This document shows positions 37,101 to 48,630 of a stretch of 64,000 nucleotides of DNA, one piece after another. The stretch comes from Pleodorina starrii (taxonomy: Eukaryota; Chlorophyta; Chlorophyceae; Chlamydomonadales; Volvocaceae), in NCBI GenBank assembly GCA_030267565.1, contig BRXU01000006.1:4576001-4640000 (forward strand), written 5' to 3'. Within the stretch, counting starts at the first letter, position 1. Each line of letters opens with the position of its first letter. A model generated the notes under the pieces. That model saw nothing but the letters and a program-made list of their open reading frames with translations. It was not told the DNA's origin and ran no database searches. Both the position numbers and the translations under genes were made by a program.

Positions 37101-38852
37101 ACGGCCGCCGCGGCCGCCGCCGCCTCCACCGCGGCCGCCGCCGGAGCCGTCGCCGCCGCCGCCGTCGCCGGGCGGCGTCGACGCGCTTCAGACGGGGGTG
37201 GAGGTGCCGGGTGTTGCTATGGACCCCAACGCCACCTTGCCGGTGGTGGACGGGGCGATCGTCCTGCTGGACTACAATACTGTGACCGCCACGGCGCGGT
37301 TCAAGGTAGGGGCGGTGCCATTCCCTCAGTCGCCTCCCCACCCTCCCCCCGAGGCCTTGCAGTCCGGTCTGACCCCCCTGCCGACCCACGGGTCATCTGA
37401 CCCCCCTGCCGACCCACGGGCCATCTGACCCCCCAGCCGACCCACGGGTCACCTGACCCCCCTGCGGACTCACGGGTCACCTGACCCTTCTGCTGACCCA
37501 TGGGTTACCTGACCCCCCTGCCGACCTACGGGTCACCTGACCACCTGCCGACCCACGGGGTCGCCTGACCCCCCTGCCGACCCATAATTCGCCTGACCCT
37601 TCTGCCGACCCATGGGTCACCTTACCCCCCTGCCGACCCATGGGTCGCCTGAACCCCCTGCCGACCCACGGATCACCTGACCCCCTGCCGACCCACGGGT
37701 CGCTTGACCCCCCTGCCGACCCACGGGTCACCTGACCCTTCTGCCGGCCCATGGGTCACCTGACCCCCTGCCGACCCATGGATCACCTGACCCTTTTGCC
37801 GACCCACGGGTCGCCTGACCCCCCTGCCGACCCATGTGCCGACCCACGGGTCGCCTGACCCCCCTGCCGACCCATGGGTCACCTAACCCCCCTGCCGACC
37901 CATGGGTCACCTGACCCTTTTGCCGACCCACGGGTCACCTGACCCCCCTGCCGACCCACGGGCCACCTGACCCTTCTGCCGACCTTCGGGTCACCTGACC
38001 CCCCTGCGTACCCACGGGTCGTATGACGGACATTCCATCCGGGTCCCCCCTTGTGCTGCCTTGTCCCTTGCCCCATCCCCATCACCCTTGCACCTCGCGC
38101 CACTTCCTCTTCCATCCTCCCCCTCCAATTCCCCGCTCCCCGTCCCTCCCCTTTCTACCACTCTATGGGCTATGCCTCACCACGTCCCCACCCACCTCGT
38201 CCCCGTCATTTGCCGTACACTTTTGCCGTACAGTCATGCTTGTCCCTGTCGTACATCCATCCATCCGCAGGGCGACTCACCGTACGCTAGTTGTGAAGCA
38301 GGCGTGCAGTCCTCCCTGGTTTCGGCGCTGTCGGGGCTGCTCAACTTCCCGGCGGCCAACATGTCTACGACGTGCACGCCGGAGGGCAGCAGCAGTAGCC
38401 AGCGGCGTAGGAGACTGAGCCAGAGCAGCAGCGACGCCAGCAGCACGGTACGTAGGGGCGAACGTGAATTACGGGTCAGTGCGGGCACTTGTTGCCTGCT
38501 CCTACCGCTGACGCTGCTGCCGCTGTTGCTGGTGTTCCCGCGCTTATGACTCTACTGGCTCTGCTGCTGACGCTGTTGCCCCTGTTGCCGCTGCTCCCCG
38601 CGCTCTGCTGCTGCTGATGATGATGACGCTGCTGCCGCTATTGGCTGGCAAGCAGCAGCAGGAGGAGGTCTGTACGGCGGCCGTGCGCTCCAACATCACC
38701 TTCAAGGTCGACCCCGGCACTCCCCTAGAGGGCTTTCGTACGGCAGTGTACCGCGCGCTGTCGGACGGCGGCCTGGAGGGGATGTGCCCGCTGGGGTTGC
38801 TGGCCGGCGGATGGGCGGTCGTCGGCGGCGTGGTGAGTGCGTGGGGCTGGGC

Positions 38853-38916
<64 letters not shown>

Positions 38917-41900
38917 AACTGTGTGTGTAACACAAGATTGTAACAAGCGTTACAGGTATATAAGCCAAATACATTTGTCAAGAACAGTTATAATTGAATT
39001 AAATATAATATGAAGCTGAAAAAACAAAAAAAAGAAAGTGGTTCAAAGTTCTTGTTGAAGTGAGCCAGTAGGTGTAAGGATGGACCCATAATACCAAAAG
39101 GGATCTCACCTCTGTGGGAACCGCACTTGAAAAGACCTCCGCGGCTGGTCGATGGTTCTGTGATCTCTGCGGCTCCGGAACCTTGGAACGGCATGTGTAC
39201 GTACGCGTGTTTGCGCCGTTACCTGTCTTCCTGGCCTGACGCCTCTCAACGGGGCTAATGTACCATCGATGTGGGGTGAAGTGCACTTCAAGCATTTAGT
39301 TGAGGTGTAGGAGTTTCCTTGCGATGACCCACTGAGCCACAAACCCTCCGCTCCCACGCTTCGACCGAACTTCGTCAGCACGGCCAATAGAGCTCAATGG
39401 TGGAGGTGGCAGACCTAGCTGTGGCAGTAGTGGCTGATTTGCCGCAGTAGGGTCAGTGCTGCTGCCGTTACATGGACTCTGCTGCCGGTGCGGAAACGAC
39501 GACGGTGCCTGCATTTGATGTCGATCCGCCAGGTGGTGTAGGCCATTCCCGCACATTCCCTCATCCCGCCGGCTGTGCTGCATCAGACGATGCAGATGAA
39601 CTTTTTGTTTATATGAGATGATATTAATCAAAGTGAAGCAGGCGTCCCAATAAGAAAAACTTTTGCCCCGTTTGAGGATAGAACTGCCCCGTTTGAGGAT
39701 TGAACTCAAGACCTTTCCCTTACGAAGGGAACGCTCTACCACTAAGCTAACGAGGCTTGCACAATAGACTGCTGAAAATTATAATGTACAATTTGGTACG
39801 GGTCAGGTGTTGTGTGTGTGGTTGCTCAGGTGGCGTCGGTCACGCATCAATGGTATCGCTCATGCATTACCGTTTTTGCGAACCGTTGAGTTCGTCGCAC
39901 GCACTGATCCCCGCTCAATTCCTTGCACTTTAGACCAACGGGTGTAGCCCGTCGTACAGACAATATGCCGTACTGTACGGATGGTGCCGGTCCTCGCAGG
40001 TGCGAGCCCTGTCGGTCGCCGGTGGACCCTACGCCGACTGCCGCGCCCTCAGCACTGCCGTACTTTCGGCGGTGCAGGCCACGGCCGGCGGCGCCGCCGC
40101 CACCGTCACCGGCTGCACCGCCGTGCAGTACTACGGCGCAACGTCCGGCGGCGCCGCGCCGCCACCACCGATCGCCGCCGCCGCTCTGGCGGCGGCCAAG
40201 GCCGGCGGCCCGCCGCTGGTCCTCATTGCGGCGGCAGTTGGCGGCGCGGTGGCGCTGGCGGCACTGGCGGCGGCGGCGTTTCTGTACTGGCGTAGGAAGA
40301 AGCAAAAGGTGAGCTGAATCATTAACAGCGCATACCGGTAGAGCTGAGGAGGAGTGAGCAAGTCGGCTGGGAAGGATGAGGAACACAAAGCTGGAGAGAG
40401 GTTTGTGGTTTTCAGAGGCGGCGGGCTGGGCCGTGCGGCGGGGTTGGGTAGGATGGTGTCTCGTTCGGAAGGTGTCGAATCTGCCTGTGTACCACTGCCC
40501 CCACCCATACACACATACACAATACATACACGTGTGCACATATACACACGCCAATTTTGGTTGTCCAAGTTGACAGCAAAGCACACCGCCTCCGCCACCA
40601 CCGCCCGGCCGTAGCCCGCCGACCCGGCCCATCAACGAATGCACATGCATGCGGTTTGCAAAACCCGTACGGCAGTTGGCGGCCTTCAACGTCGCGGCGG
40701 GACCCGAGCCAGGCAAAGCCGACGAGGCGGCGGCGGCGGCCGCCGTAGCAGCGGCGGCGGGCCCGGCGGCTGGCGGCGTCGCCGCCGGCGGCGGCGGCGG
40801 CGGCGATGAAGGCGCCCATTTGTGGGCTCAGTCTGTCGCGACACCCGGCGAGGCCGCCGCCGGCCTGAAACCCGGTGGCGCGAGCGTTGACGACGCGGGG
40901 CCATTCGGGGCCGCGGCGGCCGCGGCCGCGGCCGCGGCGGCGGTGGGAGCCGCCGACCCGGCGGCCGCCGGCTCCGCCGGCGGCGCGTCTGGCGGCGGCT
41001 CGCATCCGTTGCCCACGATGCGCAGCAAGACCGCCTCCGTGATCGCTCCGGAACCAAGCGAAGATTCCATCACGACGCTCACGCTCAGCGGCGGCGCCGC
41101 CGAAGGCGGCGCGGCGGCCGCCGCCGGCGCCGCCGGCGGCGCCGCGGCCGCCGCCGCGGCGCTGGCGGCGCAGCGCTCCCCCACCAACAAGCCGCCGCCG
41201 TTGCCGCCCATCCGTACCGCCGCGGCGAAGCTGCCTGAGCTGGATCCTGCACTGGTCAAGGGAGGGCTGCCGCAGACTCTCCAGCCCTTTGCCGCCAAGC
41301 CGGTCCTTCCGGCGGTGGCGGCGGTGCCGGCGTTACGCAAGTCGGCGCTGCCTCACCTGGCGGCGGCGCTCGGCGCGCTGCCGCCCATCGGCGCCGCCGT
41401 CGGCGGCGGCGGCGGCGCCGCCGACCCTCTGGCGAAGCCCGTCCTGCCTGGTCTACAGAAGAAGAGTCGGGAATCGGGGTTTCCCGGCGCCAACGCCGCC
41501 GGCGCGACGGCGGCGGTGGCGTCGACGGCTGCCGCCGGCGCCGCCGCCGGCGGTGGCGGTGGCGGCGGCCCGCCGCCGCCGCCGCCGGGCGTGCTGCCGA
41601 CGCTGTCGATGAATGAGGCGACGATTAAAGAGTACGACAAATCGCTGGCGGCGGCGCAGCGATATGCAGCGGCGAGCGGCGTGCTGGATGCGCCACCGGA
41701 GGTGGGCCTTATGACTAAAGATCTTGGAGCCTTATACCTAAACCCTAAACCGCTCCCGCCCGCTCCCGCCCTGCACTGTACCGCTTTCGCAACCCGTGTC
41801 AGCACACCTCTCCCGCCCGCAAGCCCGCGCCCCCCGAACCTCCATCCCCGGAACTCCACTCCCGCGCTTTCGCAGGACCCGCTCTCGCCCGGCTCCGCCG

Positions 41901-44900
41901 CCGGTCCCTACCTGCACCAGCAGCCGGGTCGCAGCAGCAGCAACACCGGACTGTACGCGCGCAGCGGGGGGGCGGGGCAGGGCGTGCACGAGTCGGCGGG
42001 CGCCGCTGGTTTCGGAGCGACGTCGATGGGGGCGGCGGCGGGCGGTGGCGGTGGTGGTGTGGGCGCGGTGTCGCTCAAAGTGCCCACACTCCCGGTGAGT
42101 ACACCAACAGCCTTCGGGTTAGGTAACGGGTTAGCGGCCGGTGTGGTGCAACGGTTTGCCGCTTGTGCTCGTATCGTTAGTTCAGTTTTGTGGGTTATGG
42201 ACAGGACGTTTGGGGTCGGGTCGGCGGTATTTCCAACGCCATCTGCCCATCGTCTCACCCCCCACACCTTCATCCCCCCCCGACGTCAACGCCCGTGGCG
42301 CCGCGTAACAGGACATGGATTCCTTGGACAGCCCCGACGTCGGCGGCGGCGGCGACGGTGGCGGCGGCGGAGGTGGTGGCCTGGGCGCCGCCGGCGCCGC
42401 CGCAACGGTGTCCTCCAGCGGCGCTGCCGCCAGCCCTTCCAAGGGCCTCTTCTCGCGCATCTTCGGACGGACGTCCGCCTCCGGCGGTACGGCATCCGGG
42501 GCCGCCGCCGATGGTAGTCGTCCGTACAGTACCGTCCACGAGCTGCCGACGCTGGCGCAGCTCGACGCTGAGGCGGCGGCGGCAGCGGCGGCGGCCGCCG
42601 CCACGGGGGTAGCGGCAGTCACTGTCGCCACCGCCGGCGTCGGCACGGGGCGTCGCGCCAGTCGTACCAGCGGTAGTGGCGTGTTACGGCCTGGGTCCGG
42701 TTCCGGAGCCGGTGCGGGCTGGTCGGTGTCACAGTCGGGTGCCGTACCGGGTACGGAGTACGGTGGCGGCGACGCGACGGCGGAGCGGGGGAGTCACGGC
42801 CCGCGGTCGGGCGCGTTGCTGTCCCAGCCCAGCGGCTTGGACGCTGCCGCCGCCGCCGCCGCCGCCGGCGCCAGCGGCGGCGGCGGCGGCGGCAAGACTA
42901 GCAGCCTGCCGCCTCTATTTATGAAGCCTAATGCCGCGTACAGAGCGCCGCGAGAGCTGGGTAATGACGGAGGCGTCGACGCTGGCGCCGCCACCGGCGT
43001 TGGCAACCGTACAGTTCGCTTCAAGCGGCCAGGAGACGGCATGAATGGTGGGCTGGACGATGACGCCACCGCTGCAGCGGCGGCCGCCGCCGCCGGCAAT
43101 CGTACTGTACGGTTTAACCGCCCTGGCGACGGCATGAATGGTGGGCTGGACGATGACGCCGCCGCTGCTGCGGCGGCGGCGGCTGGCGGCGGCGATGCCG
43201 CCGGCAATCGTACTGTACGGTTTAACCGCCCTGGCGACGGCATGAATGGCGGGCTGGACGATGACGGCGCCGCTGCGGCGGCGGCGGCTGGCGGCGGCGG
43301 CGCTGCCGCCGGCAATCGTTTTGTACGGTTTAACCGCCCTGGCGACGGCATGAATGGCGGGCTGGACGATGACGCCGCCGCGGCGGCGGCGGCGGCTGGC
43401 GGCGGCGCTGGCGCCGCCGGCAATCGTTTTGTACGGTTTAACCGCCCTGGCGACGGCATGAATGGCGGGCTGGACGATGACGCCGCCGCGGCGGCGGCGG
43501 CGGCGGCTGGCGGCGGCGCTGGCGCCGCCGGCAATCGTACCGTAAGATTCAACCGCCCTGGCGACGGCATGAATGGCGGGCTGGACGATGACGCCGCCGC
43601 GGCGGCGGCGGCGGCGGCGGCGGCTGGCGGCGGCGCTGGCGCCGCCGGCAATCGTACCGTAAGATTCAACCGCCCTGGCGACAGCGGCAACGGCGGCCTC
43701 GACGAGGAGGACGACGACGCCGTCGCGGCGGCGGCGGCCGCGAAGGTCGCTGGCGGCGGCGGCGGTGGCCGGAGTGTACGGAACTTCCTTCGGCCTGACG
43801 GCAAGGAGACCTCGGGCATGGACTCGGGCGGGCCATCGACGGCGGAGGTGCCCGGGGGCCCCGAGACCTCCCGCCGGCCCGGCCTGCCTCCCAACCTCCG
43901 CGACTTCCAGAGGTACGGCAGATATACGGCACCTGTTTCCCTATCTTTCATCGCCACTTGCCTCCACCCAGCTGAGCGCCCGCTTATCACCCTAAGTCCT
44001 CACGAGGTCCTCCTCCTCCTGCGCGCTCTCCTGCGGCGGCGGCGTCCAATTGCCCCCACGGCTGGCAGCAGCAACCCACCGGTACCCGCGTACCCGATGC
44101 TTGCGTCCTTGAGTTGTTGAAAGATAATAAACAACCTAAAACACCATCCCGCTACACGGACCGCGCCGCCCTGCAAGCTCTTTTCCACCACCGTCATAAA
44201 CTATTAATGGTGGCATCTCAGTGCATGTGCTCTCTCCCTCCCTCTCCCCCATTCTGATGGCCATTCTTATGTGATGGAGAGCACAGCACCAACGGCGCCT
44301 CCCCATTGCTGGGTTCTGGGTCCATTCGCTAACGCCGTCTCCTTCTCCGCTGCGAAATTCTCGTTATACCCCCCACTGCCGTACCGCACGCAGACCCGGC
44401 ATGGGGGAGCAGGAGGGAGAGCTGGACCCCGAGGTAGCAGCAGCAGCAGCAGCCGGGCCCACCTCCGGCGCGGTGGCGGCAGCGATGCAGCAGCACCGCC
44501 GCCTGAGGTTCGCCGACAATGTGGGTCACCGTCCGCTCCGCCGACCGACCCATGGGTCCCACCCCATCCATTCGTCCTTCCGCCCCTCCTTTCATTCCTC
44601 GCCGCCCTTGACTGCCTGCATCCGGGCATCCCTGCCCGCCCGCTTGCCTACCTACCTGTCTGCCTGTCTGCCAGGGTTCCGGAGCCGAGCCCGGCGACGA
44701 GGAAGAGGGCGACACGCCCGCGGAGGGCGGTGCTGCGGAAGGAGCCGGTGGCGGACGGGTGAGCAGTGGCCCCCCGGCCGACTGGGGGGGATGTTAGGGT
44801 TGGGTTTTAGGGTTTTGGGGCTGTCCCGGCCCCATGTGGGGTTGGCCCCAGACCAGGTGGTATCTTGCGGTGCGGAGGCGCAGAGGGCCCGACACGTACA

Positions 44901-45711
44901 TGTACATGTAGGTGCACGTGTACCTGCTCTCGTGCTGCCCATCCACAATTCCACATCCCCAACCCGCTCCGCCCCTCTCCGCCCCTCTGCAGGCCCCCCC
45001 CGCAGGTGGCCACCGCAGCGTACGGCACTTCAAGTTCGCTGACAACAACATGCGGTCGCGGTCCATGCCGCGAGATGAGGTGGAGGAGGACTTTCTGCCG
45101 GAGGAGGGGCTGAAGGGGGAGGAGCTGGGGGAGGAGGTGGGTGTGGGGGTGGGTGTGGGGTTGGGTGAGCGCGTGTGTGTGAGTACCTACGTGTGGGTGT
45201 GTGGGGGAGTGGGAGGGTGGGTGCGTGAGTGTGCGTGTGTATGCGCACGGTTGTGTGCATATGTGCACGCCTGTGCTATCCGGGACGACTGTGCGTTCCG
45301 TTGGTTGGACGGCAGTAGGCGAGTGTGTGTTTACAGTACCGTATGTGCGAGCGCGAGTTTGTGCATTTTGCGTCCCGTGCCGGTATCTGTTTCCTGAAAG
45401 GCGAATCTCTGAAAGGGGGGGAAGCCTTTCCGCATGCATGCATGCATGCATGCGTGTATGTGTGTGTTGTGTGTTTCCCCAACGGATTGCCCCTCCAACC
45501 CCCCAACCCCCCCAACCATCTTCCGCAGGAGCGACGTCTGTTGGCGATGCGGCACGCCGGGCACAACCCGATGTACGGCGATGAGAAGATCGGGCCCGTG
45601 GATCAGATCCAGCTGCAGCGGGAGATGCGACGTAGGGCCCTCCTGGAGCAGATGAAGAACAGCGCATGGGCGGGATCTTTCAAATATGGTGACCCACGGG
45701 CCAGCAGGTGA
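28145..45711 (+). CDS. Giant single-pass wall/membrane protein: Cys-rich and polyproline ectodomain, repeat-bearing cytoplasmic tail
   Basis: Twenty-two phase-matched exons: 28145-28966, 29406-29449, 29732-29780, 30132-30233, 30609-30756, 31103-31233, 31471-31539, 31844-32652, 32799-33404, 33721-33818, 34172-34842, 35458-37305, 38271-38447, 38662-38832, 40000-40308, 40676-41701, 41876-42094, 42312-43912, 44394-44520, 44675-44758, 44993-45136 and 45529-45711; about 3,145 aa. In order: signal peptide, pro-region ending in poly-Arg (~28.87 kb), Cys-containing domain, long SPPPSPP stretch, a second Cys-containing globular part (34.5-34.84 and 35.46-35.57 kb), a 13-residue [10 protein letters not shown] repeat, and two SEA-like segments separated by RRRRLSQ. 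A hydrophobic helix ([17 protein letters not shown]) ends in WRRKKQK. The tail has seven [21 protein letters not shown] repeats plus a degenerate one, and an acidic/coiled C-terminus. Polyproline of this type is O-glycosylated hydroxyproline-rich wall material in volvocines. No pherophorin Cys pattern is evident. Likely a wall-to-membrane link or sensor; function unproven. Ends of exons 1, 11, 14 and 16 are least certain. Confidence 0.6.
34896..34988. repeat. CCCGA pentanucleotide array
   Basis: Eighteen or more perfect CCCGA units lie just inside the intron after exon 11 of the transmembrane-protein gene. Two 14-bp GGGGACCCCGCCCC-like units follow. Confidence 0.95.
36110..36955 (+). repeat. 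39-bp coding minisatellite (13-residue polyproline repeat)
   Basis: About twenty 39-45 bp units encode [17 protein letters not shown] repeats within exon 12. Differences between units are mostly single-base and often synonymous, and the frame is kept throughout, consistent with an expanded but selected extensin-like rod. Confidence 0.85.
37375..38022. repeat. ~28-bp minisatellite built on GACCCAYGGGTC
   Basis: More than 20 imperfect units of CCTGCCGACCCACGGGTCAC-type sequence fill the intron after exon 12. The core of each unit is the near-palindrome GACCCAYGGGTC, which also occurs singly elsewhere in the window. Confidence 0.95.
38857..38915. repeat. GT dinucleotide tract
   Basis: An uninterrupted (GT)n run of about 59 bp just downstream of exon 14 of the transmembrane-protein gene. 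Confidence 0.95.
39655..39659 (-). terminator. RNA polymerase III terminator of tRNA-Thr
   Basis: Five A on the plus strand (T5 on the minus strand) lie 25-30 nt past the tRNA 3' end, the first T run of sufficient length. Confidence 0.6.
39685..39756 (-). tRNA. tRNA-Thr (anticodon CGT)
   Basis: The 72-nt minus-strand sequence folds as a cloverleaf. The acceptor GCCTCGT pairs with ACGGGGC with one T-G wobble. The D arm is GCTT...GAGC with the A box TTAGTGGTAGAG. The anticodon stem TTCCC/GGGAA has loop TTCGTAA and reads ACG (Thr). The T arm is TTGAG/CTCAA with loop TTCAATC and serves as B box. There is no intron. It lies antisense within the intron between exons 14 and 15 of the transmembrane-protein gene. 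A 21-bp partial copy of its 3' end (39664-39684) sits directly next to it. Confidence 0.93.
43003..43800 (+). repeat. Coding tandem repeats with RTVRF motif
   Basis: Seven units of about 93-120 bp and an eighth degenerate one lie within exon 18. Each encodes GNR(T/F)VRF(N/K)[13 protein letters not shown] followed by a variable Ala/Gly run. The Ala-run length differs between units while the 21-residue core is almost invariant. The last unit reads [16 protein letters not shown]. Confidence 0.9.
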
Positions 45712-47430
45712 CCCACGGGTCGGGGTTCCGGGGAAGACTGGGGGAAGCCGCGCGTAGGAAGCAATAAATTGGTTGTTTTCAGTTGAGACAAGTTGATTTC
45801 GTTGGTCGGTTTTAGCCGAGTGAGTTGGCTGGCAAAGCTTATCGATGGGAATCTGATACCGAGAATACCGTACATGCAGCAGAAGCAGAAGCAGAACGGA
45901 GCGCAGAGCACGGGTGCAGTCGCGGAGAGCACGATAAAAATACATAGCCGTACGATGCAGGCGCCGTACACGGTGCCGTGACGTGTCCGTCGTCCATTCG
46001 CGCACGTGACAAGAGCGAATGTGGGGTTGCAGTCGGGGGCAGCGCTTGTCTTAGGGGGGCGGGAGGTTTGGCGGCATGACCGCTGCCGGGTCTGCTTCCA
46101 CCCTCTGCTGCGTCTCTGCGGTGTCCGGTGTGTTTGTGTGGGGGTGGATCTTCGAGCGGCGCACGCCCGCGCGCGATACCTCGGGCGGCGGCGACACAAT
46201 CCACCAGCGGCCAACATTGCACCGCCGTCATCGCCGCAGCGGCGGCAGCAGCAGCAGCAGCACCTGCAACGCCCCCTCCGTGTCGGTGTGTCGTGTTGTC
46301 GTACGTGTCCGTACCCGAGTCACCGGGCTTCGAAGGGCGATGGGGGTCATTGCCATCGTCCACATCCTCGCCCTCGGACCAGTGAACTGTCGTCAGTCTC
46401 GGGTTGTATGCCGTACTCTGGTTGTGTGCCGTACATGGGGCGAAACGTATCAAGGCTTGGCGTCCCGTGTCTCGCACGAACCGAGGCCGCGGCGACTTCC
46501 CGATCGCCCCCCGGCCGAACGTCGAGTTCTGTTAATGCCATTTTTTTTGCGCGCGCGCTGCACATTCGCGTGCTTATATGTGTCTCTCTCTCTTCTTCAA
46601 TCTTTTGACGGTGGCGGTACGGCTTACGGCAAAGGTAGGCCCATTCTGTACGGCACGGCACGATACGATACGATACAACGCCAGGAATGGGTTGCGTCCG
46701 TACTGAACTTACAGATCGTGCACTGCTGTAGCCTTGTTCGCTGTTGGCATTTTTCGTTGTTTTCATTTACAGCAGCTCGATTGCGTTTATTTGTGCGGCT
46801 GGATTCACGTAAGGCGTGGGGGGGGAGTAGGAGTAGGAGAGCAGGAGAGCAGGAGAGGCGGTTCGAGCCTCCCGTATAGGTAGTGTGTTGGACTTGCTTT
46901 GCGGCTTCTGGCCTGTCCAGTCAAGACTCCGTACGGCAAAGGAGTTGAGTCATCGTTGACGCGGGCAATGTACGGCATGTACGATGGGCGTACTGCACGG
47001 GACGTGTAGTGCTCGGGCGGTTGTGGTCCAGGGCTCCAGGCAGGCGGCAGGCGAGAGGCCGCCCAAGGGCCCTGAACCCGAAAGGACACTCCCTCCCTCC
47101 GTTAATCAGTCAGTCGACCCAATTGATCCGCTTAAGCTCCAAGGAGCGAGCTGGAGGCTTCTTGCGTAGGTCATGTACGGCATTAGGAGGCATACGGGTC
47201 CTCTTGGCCCGTACTTTCCAATTGGAAGAGGTGATTTGTTGTGTTTGTTGGTTGTTTGTTGAATGAGCCGTGGTACGATATGGACCGTGGTACGGCACAG
47301 CGAACCCAAATGGATCCACCACCAGTGAATGCCGGTGTGTCGATTGTTGGTCGATTGCTTTGGGTTGGCTGCCGCGCCGCCCTTGTTCTCCAACTTCTCC
47401 CGTGTGGGGTTCAAGGGGGAAGCGGTTCAA
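45712..47430. other. Intergenic region downstream of the transmembrane-protein gene
   Basis: I recognise no gene. Frames up to 267 codons (46076-46879) lack domains and overlap on several strands. Simple repeats include CACGGCACGATACGATACGA near 46652-46675 and GAGCAGGA near 46830-46858. TGCCGTAC/GTACGGCA octamers are notably frequent here. No TGTAA was found just after the stop at 45711. Confidence 0.4.
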
Positions 47431-48157
47431 AGGCCGCTCCAAAGGCTCCCCGGGGGACCGGGGGCGAAGGGGGAGGTTCAGCCCTGCTGCATCTCGCCTC
47501 TCGCCTCTCACCTCTGCTGCTGTTTCGGGATCCAAACGGTGCAGAAATCACACTCCAAACACTCGGCTCCCAAACACGAGTATAGCCGTGGAGGGTGTCA
47601 GCCGTGCGCTTGGCATCTATAGCGGTTCCGACGGCTCCCCACGATATGGTTCGGCTGAGAAGAACAGCGCGGAAAGCGGCAGCGGGGTCCCAGCGCCCCA
47701 CCGCAGCTTTTTGCTCGTCGGTCGGTCAGGTTGGTCTGACAGCCGAGCAACTACCATCATGGGTGCCGAAGGATACGTGCCGAAGCTGGGGGGTTGCTTG
47801 GAGGCCCTGAGTGCGTGAGATCAGCGGTTGGCTCCGGTGTTCGTATCTTACTTTTGGGCTTTCATTCCTGTGGACGAAAGGGGCCCGTTTTGGCCGGTTT
47901 CGCTCGTTGGCTCGCTGAATCCGGCCGGAAGCCCTTAACGTTTGCGTATTTCCTCGGCTTGTTGTACAGTACTACACTTGTCAAATCGAATGATGATACA
48001 CACCTAGCAGGAAGTTCACGAAACCTATCGTATATGGTCAGCTTTAATGCTCCTTTCCCTTAAGGCAGTTGCCAGTCAAGTGACCACAACACCACGGCCC
48101 TTCTGATGGGCTTTCGCACTCCTCCACAAGGCTCCACAGGAAAGTGCAGAGATCGCT

Positions 48158-48307
48158 CGCTCCTTCCACCGTCAGGCAGGAAGCACCTTCCAACTAGTCA
48201 GGGCATGCCTATCACACCAATCCGGCCACTGCAAAGATAGCACCACCCACGATGCTCACCTCTTTCATATGCCGAGCTTTCCGCAAATTTTGTGTAACAT
48301 TTCAGCC
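48158..48307 (+). repeat. 150-bp inverted repeat, left arm
   Basis: Matches the reverse complement of 52683-52832 over its whole length with one mismatch that I can see. Copy 2 of the family has the same left arm at about 53757-53906. Confidence 0.9.
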
Positions 48308-48630
48308 TGTGTGTCCTGCCTTGTCACGCCAGCTAAGCTTCTGTTGACCAGCTGATGTGGCTTGGCTGATGTGGCCCGTTTTGGCCGGTTTCGCTCACTG
48401 AAATTGCCCGTTCCACCGTCAAAGTTTTGGAAACCAGCCGAATGCTGTAGACCGAATACTATGCTCCGAGGTACTATCCGGCTTCGAGTGCCTGGATGGG
48501 TGAGGCAAATCGTGCTGCAGCCAATTGCAGGCCACAGGTGCCGACCCGCCTCAGCGTGGGCACGGGCCCCACCCAGGCCAGCAGAGACTTCGTTCGTCCG
48601 GCCAGACGAATGGGGTACTTTTCGGCCCAC
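48265..48630 (-). CDS. Repeat-encoded ORF of unknown function (121 aa)
   Basis: Open in both long copies of the repeat with unchanged sequence. It runs into the inverted-repeat arm and ends with EMLHKICGKLGI, the same C-terminus as the unrelated ORF at 52399-52725 on the other arm. I recognise no domain, and it may simply be open by chance. Confidence 0.2.
   Translation of the reverse strand: MGRKVPHSSGRTNEVSAGLGGARAHAEAGRHLWPAIGCSTICLTHPGTRSRIVPRSIVFGLQHSAGFQNFDGGTGNFSERNRPKRATSAKPHQLVNRSLAGVTRQDTQAEMLHKICGKLGI

Noticed and set aside
28145..38447. Pherophorin identity for the large membrane protein
   Set aside because: The polyproline spacer fits, but the Cys spacing of the pherophorin domain is not evident and the protein has a transmembrane helix and a long cytoplasmic tail.
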